Shown piece after piece: positions 16,802 to 25,847 of a DNA stretch of 64,000 nt. Positions within the stretch are counted from its first letter, which is position 1, and each line of letters starts with the position of its first letter. Source of the stretch: Poriferisodalis sp965215815 (GTDB lineage Bacteria > Actinomycetota > Acidimicrobiia > Acidimicrobiales > Poriferisodalaceae); the NCBI RefSeq assembly GCF_965215815.1, contig NZ_CBDCEO010000012.1, forward strand, positions 434,001-498,000, in the 5' to 3' direction. The position numbers and the translations under genes are program-made. The notes beneath the pieces are model-generated. The model was not told the origin of the DNA. It searched no databases and was given only the letters and a program-made list of their open reading frames with translations.

Positions 16802-17677
16802 TCACTCCGCGGGGGTGAGGAGTGCGGAGTTGGAGTGTTTGGAACCCGGCTTGCGGCCTAGCACGATCTCTGGGGTGAGCAGATCGACCGGCCCCGGCAT
16901 GCCGGACGGGTCGGAGTAGTAGCCGAGTGCGTAGTTGCCCATCGAATACCCCATCAGATCTGCGAGCTCCGGATCGAGGTCCTTGGCGACGTCAGGCGGG
17001 CACGACAGGAACTGATTCTCTTCGGTGCGCAGCCAGCCGAGGGTGTAGGTGATGTTGATGCCAGTGCGATCGGCGTCGCTGCGGTTCTCACCGCCGCCGT
17101 GGATCACTGAGCCCGAGTACAGCAATACCGATCCGGCGCCCATCGTGGCCTGCGTCTTCTCGTCGTCGGCAGCCCGGCGCTCGGGGTCCCAGCCGGGGCT
17201 GCCCGGCACGATGCGCGTCCCGCCGTTCTCGTCGGTGAAATCGGTGAGCGCCCACATGGTGTTGAACTGCGGCTCGATCTGGTCCGGGATGTAGCCGCCC
17301 CACGCCAAGCGGTCCCGGTGCAGCGGCTGGGTGCCTTGGCCGGGCTTGATGTTGATGACCTGGGTCAGATGCAGCTGAATCTTGTTGGTGTAGGGGCCGA
17401 GGAACCGGTTGGCCATGCTGATGACTTGGTCGTGGATCACCAGTTCGCGGCACGCACGCGAGCGCGCCACGAGCGCTCCGGTGCGGGTGGTGTTGTGGCC
17501 GGAAAAGTTGTCCAGCCCCCCCGGTGTCCGGTCGATCCAGGGCCGCAACTCGGATTCGAGTCGTTCGACGAGATCCAAATCGATGGCGTCCTCGATGATG
17601 GCACCGCCGTCGATTCGCACCACCTCAGCGATTTCATCCTCGTTGCTGTCCAGCGTGAAACGTGCAAGCTCAGCCAT
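16802..17677 (-). CDS. Phytanoyl-CoA dioxygenase (PhyH) family protein
   Basis: 291 residues from the ATG at 17677. The iron ligands appear in LHRDRLAWGG (H-x-D) and SVIHGGGENRSD (distal His), with RTGINITYTLGW providing the 2-oxoglutarate-binding Arg; FTDENGGTRIVPGSPGWD is a standard PhyH strand. These non-haem Fe(II)/2-oxoglutarate enzymes hydroxylate lipids or secondary metabolites. The reading frame continues upstream, but that extension is arginine- and serine-rich and lacks family features, so the shorter start is used. The substrate is unknown. A second PhyH gene sits at 52.5 kb. Confidence 0.88.
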   Translation of the reverse strand: MAELARFTLDSNEDEIAEVVRIDGGAIIEDAIDLDLVERLESELRPWIDRTPGGLDNFSGHNTTRTGALVARSRACRELVIHDQVISMANRFLGPYTNKIQLHLTQVINIKPGQGTQPLHRDRLAWGGYIPDQIEPQFNTMWALTDFTDENGGTRIVPGSPGWDPERRAADDEKTQATMGAGSVLLYSGSVIHGGGENRSDADRTGINITYTLGWLRTEENQFLSCPPDVAKDLDPELADLMGYSMGNYALGYYSDPSGMPGPVDLLTPEIVLGRKPGSKHSNSALLTPAE

Positions 17678-17750
17678 GCCGCAACAGTACGCGTCGCCAG
17701 GTTGAGCCGCCGGACTCGTCTCACGGGCCGCCGCACCGCCGATACACAGT

Positions 17751-18164
17751 TCAGACGGCGACGATCTCGATGAGATGATCCAAGCCCACGAAGTCGTCGG
17801 GATTGCGTGTGTACAACGGCAGTCCATGAGCCATCGCGGTGGCGGCAATGAGCAGATCGACCGCACGGCTACCGCGGGGTTTGCGGCCCGCGGCCGCCAC
17901 CGTCGCCGAAATCCGGCCGTACGCCCGAGCAGCGTCAACATCGAATGCGATGGGGTGAAAAGTGGCTTCGACGACCTGGAGAAGCTCCTGTCGCGCTGCT
18001 CGCTCGGTTGTACTCGTCGCTGCGGGTGGGCCGGCTGCCAGTTCCGCGAGTGTGACGGCGCTGATGGCATGCACAGTTGGCAGGGCAGTCGTGTCGAGAC
18101 TCCGCAAGTCGATCACGACCGAGGTGTCGAGCAGTCCGATCGCAGACCGCGGCGATTCAAGCAC
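17751..18164 (-). CDS. VapC-type PIN-domain toxin
   Basis: 137 residues from GTG at 18164. GLLDTSVVIDLRSL gives the first Asp, AVTLAELAAG the Glu, SRAVDLLIAATAMAHG the next Asp, and TRNPDDFVGLDHLIEIV the last Asp with the typical VapC C-terminus. It is close to actinobacterial VapC ribonucleases. The start overlaps the antitoxin gene by 8 nt on the same strand. It differs clearly from the VapC at 12525-12941. Confidence 0.9.
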   Translation of the reverse strand: MLESPRSAIGLLDTSVVIDLRSLDTTALPTVHAISAVTLAELAAGPPAATSTTERAARQELLQVVEATFHPIAFDVDAARAYGRISATVAAAGRKPRGSRAVDLLIAATAMAHGLPLYTRNPDDFVGLDHLIEIVAV

Positions 18165-18411
18165 GAGGCCAGGGGTCTTGGTCGATGATTGCGTCGAGGT
18201 CGGCTCGGAACTGTGCGTAGTCGATCTGCGGCGCGTTCTTGAATGCGTCGAGCACCTCGTGGGCGGGCACAAAGTGGCTGCGACCTACAGGGGACAGGCG
18301 CGCCACGGGCTCGCCGTTGCTCGTCACGATGAACGATTCGCCCTTCTTGACGGCACGCATAACCTCGCCGCTGTTGTTGCGGAATTCACGCTGGCTGATC
18401 TCGCGTTCCAC
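18157..18411 (-). CDS. Phd/YefM-family antitoxin
   Basis: 84 residues from GTG at 18411. EISQREFRNNSGEVMRAVKK followed by GESFIVTSNGEPVARLSPVG is the conserved Phd fold, and the acidic FRADLDAIIDQDPWPRA tail should bind VapC. The start is set by family length and by the palindromic promoter ending 9 nt upstream. It probably binds that palindrome with its toxin to repress the operon. Confidence 0.9.
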   Translation of the reverse strand: MEREISQREFRNNSGEVMRAVKKGESFIVTSNGEPVARLSPVGRSHFVPAHEVLDAFKNAPQIDYAQFRADLDAIIDQDPWPRA

Positions 18412-18416
18412 CGGGC

Positions 18417-18438
18417 CAATGTAGCACGGCGTGCTACA
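18417..18438 (-). promoter_or_regulatory. Perfect palindromic operator and leaderless promoter of TA module 4
   Basis: TGTAGCACGGCGTGCTACA (18420-18438) is a perfect palindrome with 9-bp arms and one central base. Read on the minus strand its end overlaps TACATT, a likely -10, about 7 nt before the GTG start, so the transcript would be leaderless and repressor binding would block polymerase. Confidence 0.7.
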
Positions 18439-18500
18439 GCCGGGCCCCGAGGGCAGGGCCGCTTTCGCCGGCACGGCAGACCCGGTCGGCTGGTGATCTC

Positions 18501-18944
18501 TCACCGACATAGGTCGCGGCGGGGATGAACGGCGCGGGAAGTCTGGCGAATCGGCCGCCACGTGGGCGCAGCAGTTCGGCGACCGTGGGTGTCCCGGTGC
18601 TCGGCGACGCAGGCACGCTGAGCCGTTGAGCCGCGCGAGCTGTTCCGTTGCGAGATTGCCGCCAGGCCGTGATGCAGGAACCGGTTGCTGGCCTCGCTCC
18701 ACACACTATGTGCGTCCACCTCCGCTTGCATCCGCGCGAGATCTGCATATACCTCTCGCTTGAATTCCTTCAGAAGCTGACGTAGCGACGCCAGCTCGGT
18801 CTTGGCGCGCAGGACATGGCGTCGGTAGCGGCGGAGCACTTCGATCTGGCTTCCGATGCTGACCATCGTGATCAGCACGGACCAGACGACGAGTGCTGAC
18901 CTCGGTATCCCGACGGCGAACAAAGCGTCCATCGCCGCCGTCAT
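18501..18944 (-). CDS. Possible single-pass membrane protein, unknown
   Basis: A 147-residue reading frame that I do not recognise. Residues 8-33 (VGIPRSALVVWSVLITMVSI and following) could be one membrane helix. Residues 38-80 are charged and coiled-coil-like (ELASLRQLLKEFKREVYADL). The last 50 residues are arginine-rich with no sign of a fold, suggesting a shifted or non-coding tail. Another minus-strand frame starting at ATG 19050, just after the VOC stop, begins MFQLILLIFAGAAAV and overlaps this one. Either, or a frameshifted combination, may be real. No homology can be asserted. Confidence 0.3.
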   Translation of the reverse strand: MTAAMDALFAVGIPRSALVVWSVLITMVSIGSQIEVLRRYRRHVLRAKTELASLRQLLKEFKREVYADLARMQAEVDAHSVWSEASNRFLHHGLAAISQRNSSRGSTAQRACVAEHRDTHGRRTAAPTWRPIRQTSRAVHPRRDLCR

Positions 18945-19054
18945 CGGTCAGCACCCGTGGTGCCCAGCGTGTGTCGGTGTCTGCTTGTCGATGCCATGAC
19001 CGCATGACAGCAGCCGCGCCCGCGAAGATCAACAGAATTAATTGAAACATACTG

Positions 19055-19450
19055 TCAAGAGCCGTCGAGCGGTCCTGGGAGACCGTAGGAGCGGAGTTCC
19101 ACCTCGTTGCCGTCGGGGTCACGGACATAGACGGCCGAACCCCAGCCGCGCGCCCCGTAGACGCGTGGCGAGCGCCTGACGACCTCGACGTCGGGATGTG
19201 CTGCTATTTCTTCCGCGTCGCCTGTGACCCACAGTGCGAAGTGCCCCAGGTTCTCGCCGCTGCGAGCAGTCTCGACAAGATCGATGATCGTGCCTTCGTC
19301 GATCCGCACTGACGGGAACGGCGCCTCCCCTGCGGTCCATTCGTCGTAGCGGACGGGCGCCAGTCCGAGCCGGTCCCGGTACCAACACAGCGACCGCTGC
19401 GCATCGGCCACATTCAGCACGATGTGATCGAGTCCCTGCACCTGCGCCAC
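19055..19450 (-). CDS. VOC (glyoxalase/dioxygenase-fold) family protein
   Basis: 131 residues of the vicinal-oxygen-chelate fold: LDHIVLNVADAQRSLCWYRD at the N-terminus, NLGHFALWVTGDAEEIAAHP in the second module, and YVRDPDGNEVELRSYG at the C-terminus. His in the first and second motifs and Glu near the end are the usual metal ligands. Members include glyoxalases, epimerases, ring-cleavage dioxygenases and resistance proteins. The length suits a small isomerase or binding protein. Its neighbours do not indicate a substrate. Confidence 0.85.
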   Translation of the reverse strand: MAQVQGLDHIVLNVADAQRSLCWYRDRLGLAPVRYDEWTAGEAPFPSVRIDEGTIIDLVETARSGENLGHFALWVTGDAEEIAAHPDVEVVRRSPRVYGARGWGSAVYVRDPDGNEVELRSYGLPGPLDGS

Positions 19451-19545
19451 AGCACCAGTATCGGCGACAAGGCACTGCGCCGTCCGCGTGACGGCTCACC
19501 AGTACGCCGAGTGCCGCCCCGGAACATGGCTCTACGCTGCGCCAG

Positions 19546-20520
19546 GTGAATCAGGCCCCTGACAGCGTTCCGGTATTCACGCCCGACGACGACGGGTTTC
19601 ACGCGCACCTGCGCGGCGACGACTGGTGGTTCACCGAGACTGCCTGGTTCTCGTTCCACCACCGCGAGAGGGCGCTCGGGGGATGGCTGTACACCCTGGC
19701 GCGCCACAACATCGGCACGATCTCCGGCGGGGCATGGGTGTGGGACGACACCGCGCACCTGCCCTGGGAGGTCCCCTACAGCTCCAACCTGACCGCGCTA
19801 CGGCTGCCGCCAGAACTCGACTTGCGCGATGCAGCGCTGCCGAACGGTGTGAACGTTCGCGTCGAAACCCCCACGATGGCGTACCGGCTCGGTTACGACG
19901 ACCCCGGTCGCTTCAGTGCCGACCTGCATTTTGAGGCCGTGCTGCCGCCGCGACCGCTGACTGCGTCGGGCTCGACGTTCGGCCATTCGGCGCATTTCGA
20001 TCAGATCGGCAGGGTCAGTGGCACGATCCAACTGCACGGCGAGCCGATCGACATCGACTGCTGGTCGATCCGAGACCGCACCTGGGGCCGGCGGCCCGAG
20101 GATCGACCCCGGCAAGCGGCCTACGTCACCGGGGCCGGGGATGACGGTTCTGGCTTTCTGGCAGTCACGAACACGCGCGATGGGACTGATCGGGTGGCGT
20201 ACGGATTCGTCCAGTTCGGTGACACACAGGTCGGGCTGGTCGACGGTCAGCGCACGGTGAAGCGCCACCATGAAGGCTGGATTTCCGAAATCCGCATCGA
20301 TGCCGTCGATACCGACCGCAAGGCCTTTACGGCAACCGGCCGCCCGGTCAGCCGGATCATCATCAACCGCCACAGCTTCATCGACATCAACAGCCTCGTC
20401 CGCTGGGAGGTCGACGGGGTGGGCGAGTGGTGGGGCGAGGACCAGGAAATGTGGCCCATCCGCAGGTTTGCCGCGGCCAAGCGCAGCGGCGACTGGTCGA
20501 TTCCCGGGTCCCGACGATGA
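19546..20520 (+). CDS. Lipocalin/CrtC-like hydratase-fold protein, function unknown
   Basis: 324 residues from GTG at 19546. The protein is rich in Trp and beta strands (DDWWFTETAWFSFHH, DIDCWSIRDRTWGRRPEDRP, EVDGVGEWWGEDQEMWPIRR). This resembles the DUF7064/7065 or hydroxyneurosporene-synthase (CrtC/AttH-like) double-lipocalin group, where W-S-x-R-D-R-T/S-W-G is typical. Such proteins bind or modify hydrophobic ligands; no reaction is established. It leads a compact run with a small unknown protein and an APH-like protein, a grouping I associate with lipid or steroid gene sets, but that is recollection rather than proof. Confidence 0.6.
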   Translation: MNQAPDSVPVFTPDDDGFHAHLRGDDWWFTETAWFSFHHRERALGGWLYTLARHNIGTISGGAWVWDDTAHLPWEVPYSSNLTALRLPPELDLRDAALPNGVNVRVETPTMAYRLGYDDPGRFSADLHFEAVLPPRPLTASGSTFGHSAHFDQIGRVSGTIQLHGEPIDIDCWSIRDRTWGRRPEDRPRQAAYVTGAGDDGSGFLAVTNTRDGTDRVAYGFVQFGDTQVGLVDGQRTVKRHHEGWISEIRIDAVDTDRKAFTATGRPVSRIIINRHSFIDINSLVRWEVDGVGEWWGEDQEMWPIRRFAAAKRSGDWSIPGSRR

Positions 20521-20530
20521 GACCCGCGTC

Positions 20531-20956
20531 GTGAGCCTCGAGGACCACGAGTTGCTGTCGCGGCTGGCAGACACGGTGCGCAGTGACATCGCACCAGCGG
20601 TCAGCGACGAGTACGCCAGGACACAGGCATTCATGGCGGCAGTGATTCTCCAGCGCCTTGCGAAGCAGGCTCGGCTGGGAAGCGAGCATGGTGCCGCTGA
20701 GGCCGACGACGTCGCCGCATTGTCCGACGAACTCGACACGCTGCTTGCCGGAGCGGATGCCACGACCGAAGTCCCTTCCGAGATTCGGGACGCCGTCGCT
20801 CGCATGCGCTCGCAAGCGTCGATTGCTGCGGCTTCGGACGTCATCGACGCCCTGTATCAGTGGGGGCCCGAACGGCCCGAAGCGGTTTCGGCTCTGGCGG
20901 CCATCCGGCAGATGCTCCGCCGGGACATTGACCGACGCATGGACATCGCGCAGTGA
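20531..20956 (+). CDS. Conserved-looking small helical protein, unknown
   Basis: 141 residues from GTG at 20531, 10 nt after the previous stop. It is Ala- and Arg-rich and predicted all-helical, for example DHELLSRLADTVRSDIAPAV, AFMAAVILQRLAKQ and IRQMLRRDIDRRMDIAQ. I recognise no family. It overlaps the next gene by GTGA, so it is probably translated with the APH-like protein and may act with it. An upstream in-frame extension overlaps the preceding gene and is unlikely. Confidence 0.65.
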   Translation: MSLEDHELLSRLADTVRSDIAPAVSDEYARTQAFMAAVILQRLAKQARLGSEHGAAEADDVAALSDELDTLLAGADATTEVPSEIRDAVARMRSQASIAAASDVIDALYQWGPERPEAVSALAAIRQMLRRDIDRRMDIAQ

Positions 20957-22014
20957 CCGCGGCGGGGGAGCGCGACGTCGGGTCCGGGGAACAAGATCTG
21001 TCGGGCGTACTCAGCAACTACCTGCAGGAGCGCCTCGGATCCAGCGGCCCTGTCGACATCGTGAATCCGGAGCGCATCGCTGTGGGCTGGTCGCACGAGA
21101 CGTGGCTCTTCGAGGCCGTGTGGGCTGACGGTGTTGCAGAGCAGCGACGGGACTTCTGTCTGCGTCGCGACCCCGGCAATGCACTGCTGCGCGCGGAATC
21201 CGACCTGGCCGACCAATTCCGAGTCCTGCGCTGCCTCGAGTCCACCGACGTCCCCGCACCCCGGGCCTACTGGTACGAGGCCGATCCAGCGGTGCTCGGA
21301 GCCCCCGCCATCGTGATGGAGCGTGTTGCCGGCCAGTGTCCAAGTCCGTGGCGCCGGGCGGGACGCGACTACTACGCCGCGGCTGCCGAACGAGGCGTGC
21401 TACCGGTGAGTTTCACCGAAGCGTTGGCTGCGGTGCACAACGTGGACTGGCGGTCGGCGGGCCTGGACTTCCTGGGCGTCCCCGGGGAAAGGAGCGATTT
21501 TGCGCTGCGCGAGATCGCCAAGTGGGAGGCGCTCATCGTCGATTCAGGCCATCCCGGGCATCCGATCCTCGCTGACTTGATCGGCTGGCTGAAACACCAC
21601 GCGCCGCCGACGGAGCGGCTCACGCTCGTGCACGGTGCGTACCGGACCGGCAATGTCCTGATCCACGACGACCAGGTGTCGGCGATCCTCGACTGGGAGC
21701 TGCAGGTCATCGGCGACCCGATGTACGACGTCGCCTACATGCTCACGGAGCTGAATCGCGAGGGCACCGAGCTGCTCTCGAACGTGGTGCCCCGGGAACT
21801 GTTCTTCGACCGCTACCAGCAGGCCACCGGCATCAAGATCGACGAGGAGCACTGCGCCTATTACCAGCTCCTCTACGCCATGCGCTCAGCGGCGTTCTGG
21901 ATGAGCGCTGCGGGGCTGTACGCCGACGGCTTGAACAACGACCTGCGGCTGGCACGCACGCACTGGTCGGTCACCGTGGCGCTCGAACGCGCTGCGACCG
22001 AACTGGGCTATTAG
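20953..22014 (+). CDS. APH/ACAD10-like phosphotransferase-fold protein lacking catalytic Asp
   Basis: 353 residues of the phosphotransferase family related to the kinase part of ACAD10/11. VGWSHETWLFEA and PAIVMERVAGQCP are N-lobe and hinge elements; ILDWELQVIGDPMYDVAYML provides the metal-binding Asp. The catalytic loop reads LVHGAYRTGNVLI, whereas active members have H-G-D-(Y/F)-R; codon GCG encodes Ala at the catalytic position. It may be a pseudokinase, a binding protein, or use another base. An acyl-CoA dehydrogenase gene of the ACAD10/11-associated type lies at 54-55 kb, not adjacent. Confidence 0.85.
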   Translation: MTAAGERDVGSGEQDLSGVLSNYLQERLGSSGPVDIVNPERIAVGWSHETWLFEAVWADGVAEQRRDFCLRRDPGNALLRAESDLADQFRVLRCLESTDVPAPRAYWYEADPAVLGAPAIVMERVAGQCPSPWRRAGRDYYAAAAERGVLPVSFTEALAAVHNVDWRSAGLDFLGVPGERSDFALREIAKWEALIVDSGHPGHPILADLIGWLKHHAPPTERLTLVHGAYRTGNVLIHDDQVSAILDWELQVIGDPMYDVAYMLTELNREGTELLSNVVPRELFFDRYQQATGIKIDEEHCAYYQLLYAMRSAAFWMSAAGLYADGLNNDLRLARTHWSVTVALERAATELGY

Positions 22015-22078
22015 GAGACTCCCGGGACCGTCTGGCCCAGCCGCGCCGGCCTGGCCAGAGCAGTCCGGCTGCATCGGG

Positions 22079-23074
22079 TTAGGCAGCGAACGCGTCGATC
22101 ATGGCCTCGACGTCACCCAGGGGGTACAGGATCGGGCAGGTGGCTCCGTTGGCCAGGTAGCCATCGACGGCCTCACGAGCCTCGGCAGCGGTGCCTGATG
22201 CAGTCAGCATCTGCACGATGTCGTCGGGGACCAGGCGCGCTGCTGCCTCGACCTGTTCGGCCGTGGCTGGCCAGGTCAGCACCTTGCCCACTTCTTCGAG
22301 CAACGATTCGGGTACGCCCGATGCCTTCATGATGTGGGGCTGCTGGCCGAGGTACTGGGTGACCATGTTGCGTGCCATGTCGAGCGCCGTTGAGCGGTCT
22401 TCGTGCACCGAGCACACCACCAGCTGGGGGCGGTCGAGATCGTCGATGCTGCGGCCTACCGATTCGGCGCCGCGTTCGAGCGCGTCCATGGCCCGGCTGT
22501 TGTAGTCGGGCGACACCAGGTAGTTCAGCACCACGCCGTCGGCGATCTCGCCGCACAGCTCCATCATCTTCATGCCAGTGGCGCCGATGTAAATCGGCAC
22601 GTCCTTCGGTCGGCGCTCCTGGTACACGTAGTCGAGCTCGACATCGTCGAGATGGACGTGCTCACCGTGGAACGTGACGTTCTCGTTGGCGAGTAAGGCC
22701 CGAACCACGGTGGTGACCTCTCGCATGGCGGCCAAGGGCCGGGACCGGCTGATGCCCACCTTCGCGGCCAACGGATCCCACCACGCACCGAGCCCGCAGA
22801 TGATTCGCCCAGGGGCGAGGTCGTCAAGTGTGGAGAACATCGAGGCCAGCCGCGCCGGGTTGCGGGACCAGATGTCGATGACACCTGCGCCGACCTTGAT
22901 CTGCGAGGTGGTTGCGGCGAATGCAGCCATCGGAACGCTGGCCTCGCGAACCAAGCGCGAGTCGGCTTGCCATACCGCCTCAAAGCCGCGCCCCTCGGCG
23001 TAACGCGTAAAACTCATGGCTTCGCTGATGGTGTGAGCGTCCTGCAGGTACAGCGCGTGTCGTGGCAATGTCAT
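22079..23074 (-). CDS. LLM-class F420-dependent oxidoreductase
   Basis: 331 residues of the Mer-like group: MSFTRYAEGRGFEAVWQADS, QIKVGAGVIDIWSRNPARLA, GRIICGLGAWWDPLAAKVGI and VPIYIGATGMKMMELCGEIA are the barrel strands that bind F420 or FMN. It reads opposite to its neighbours and has its own promoter region. The stretch around its start contains a short imperfect repeat (TGTCATTG near 23070 and 23083). Substrate is unknown. Confidence 0.88.
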   Translation of the reverse strand: MTLPRHALYLQDAHTISEAMSFTRYAEGRGFEAVWQADSRLVREASVPMAAFAATTSQIKVGAGVIDIWSRNPARLASMFSTLDDLAPGRIICGLGAWWDPLAAKVGISRSRPLAAMREVTTVVRALLANENVTFHGEHVHLDDVELDYVYQERRPKDVPIYIGATGMKMMELCGEIADGVVLNYLVSPDYNSRAMDALERGAESVGRSIDDLDRPQLVVCSVHEDRSTALDMARNMVTQYLGQQPHIMKASGVPESLLEEVGKVLTWPATAEQVEAAARLVPDDIVQMLTASGTAAEAREAVDGYLANGATCPILYPLGDVEAMIDAFAA

Positions 23075-23171
23075 TGGTCCAGTGTCATTGATCCGGGGCC
23101 TTCCTTGCGCCTTGCAGCCATCGGTGTGGCGTGCATCGGGGCGCTGCCGCGGAACATAGCCTCAGATCTTG

Positions 23172-24743
<1,572 letters not shown>

Positions 24744-24892
24744 CCACCGCTGCACGAAGTGCCTCGAAGGTGCCGCTCTCCGGCAACATCGCTTGCACTT
24801 GCAGAAGCTGGCTGCGGCAGCGCTTGTAGCATCAGCAGCGTGGGCATGATGGTTGTCCATCGGCTCAGGGACGGCACTGACGGAGGCCGGCG

Positions 24893-25354
24893 ATGCCAGT
24901 GAGAGTGCGGGCGCAGCGGCCACCGGCTGATCCGTTGCCCGTCTATCGACGTGCGCGCGCCGCCGATCTGCCCACGGCGATGTCGAGCGGGGGTTCACGG
25001 GAACATGTACCGCTGACGCTCTTTGCGCGCGAATGGGCGGCGTGGCCAGACGAGCGAGTCGCAATGATCCGCGAAGCGCCGCAGGGCTGCAATGAAGACG
25101 ACCTGTGCCGTATCGCTGCTGTCGTCCATGCATTGTGCGATCGCGATGGCATTGCGGTGCCCCACTGGGTCTGGCGCCACCGGTCCGAAGTCGATCTCGC
25201 TTGGGGGCGACACTGCGCCATGGATGGCTTCATCTGGGATCAAACGGTGGCGAACGCTCCTTCCGCATGCGCATTTCATCGCGTCTGGTTCGATCACCAG
25301 TTCATCGGTGCCGGCCCAAGCCGGCGCGCCGACTCGAGGCGCCGCGTGACGTGA
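24893..25354 (+). CDS. Unknown protein, probable partner of a decayed nucleotidyltransferase gene
   Basis: 153 residues from an ATG with a strong GGAGG site 6 nt upstream, which argues for real translation. The segment REWAAWPDERVAMIREAPQG then LCRIAAVVHALCDRDGIAVP and HWVWRHRSEVDLAWGR is Trp-rich and helical, and ANAPSACAFHRVWFDHQFI closes it. I recall similar small proteins next to DUF6036/AbiEii-type nucleotidyltransferases in actinobacteria, and remnants of such a gene follow with a GTGA overlap. It may therefore be an antitoxin-like partner; this is weak inference. Confidence 0.55.
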   Translation: MPVRVRAQRPPADPLPVYRRARAADLPTAMSSGGSREHVPLTLFAREWAAWPDERVAMIREAPQGCNEDDLCRIAAVVHALCDRDGIAVPHWVWRHRSEVDLAWGRHCAMDGFIWDQTVANAPSACAFHRVWFDHQFIGAGPSRRADSRRRVT

Positions 25355-25711
25355 GCGAGCTTCCCAGCCGCTCCCACGCCGGAATGCTCAGCCTCCTCGA
25401 CGAGGTCGACCAGGTTCTTCAAGACAGCACGCCTCTTGGCGCTCAAGCTCATGTCGGGGCGCGGCAAAGATGTGCAGGACATCCTGGACCTGGCAGAAGC
25501 GACCGGCATCACGACCCAAGCCGCACTCGTGGAACTCTGCGACCAAGTGTTTGCTGAGTCGCCTTCGTATCAATTCGAGCGTGACTGGGTGTCGAGCGTG
25601 AGCAAGGACATCAGTCGGCTGCTGGTCCAGAAGCAACGAGGCACGGACATCGCCGAAGCCGCGGTGGAACTCGCTGGCGGTTACGAAGGCCTCGAAGCGC
25701 CCCCTGCATGA
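25351..25711 (+). pseudogene. Remnant of DUF6036/AbiEii-like nucleotidyltransferase
   Basis: A GTG start coupled to the previous gene gives a short N-terminus (AGMLSLLDEVDQVL) like that of DUF6036 proteins. The frame then fails. In the next frame, from about 25420, the sequence continues KTARLLALKLMSGRGKDVQD and ILDLAEATGITTQAALVELC, which resembles the C-terminal half of these nucleotidyltransferases. The central catalytic region of about 100 residues is missing. This looks like an internal deletion plus frameshift. The C-terminal piece alone could start at TTG 25436, but it would lack the active site. Confidence 0.5.
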
Positions 25712-25847
25712 CCGGTGCATGGTTGCGCAGGTGACAAGTGTTCGAGCCCGATCGCTGATTTGGAAATGCTGCATCGGGCCGAGGCGCTGGGTTCGGCGGG
25801 ATTCTCTACGCGCCGGTCAGAGCGTTCTGCGATGAGAGAATGACGCC

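Noticed and set aside
16802..18070. Extended N-terminus of the PhyH protein up to 18070
   Set aside because: The extra 131 residues are Arg/Ser/Pro-rich, overlap the VapC gene and lack any PhyH feature; ATG 17677 fits family length.
23060..23100. Short repeat around the LLM start (TGTCATTG twice) as an operator
   Set aside because: Imperfect, not palindromic and too short to separate from chance.
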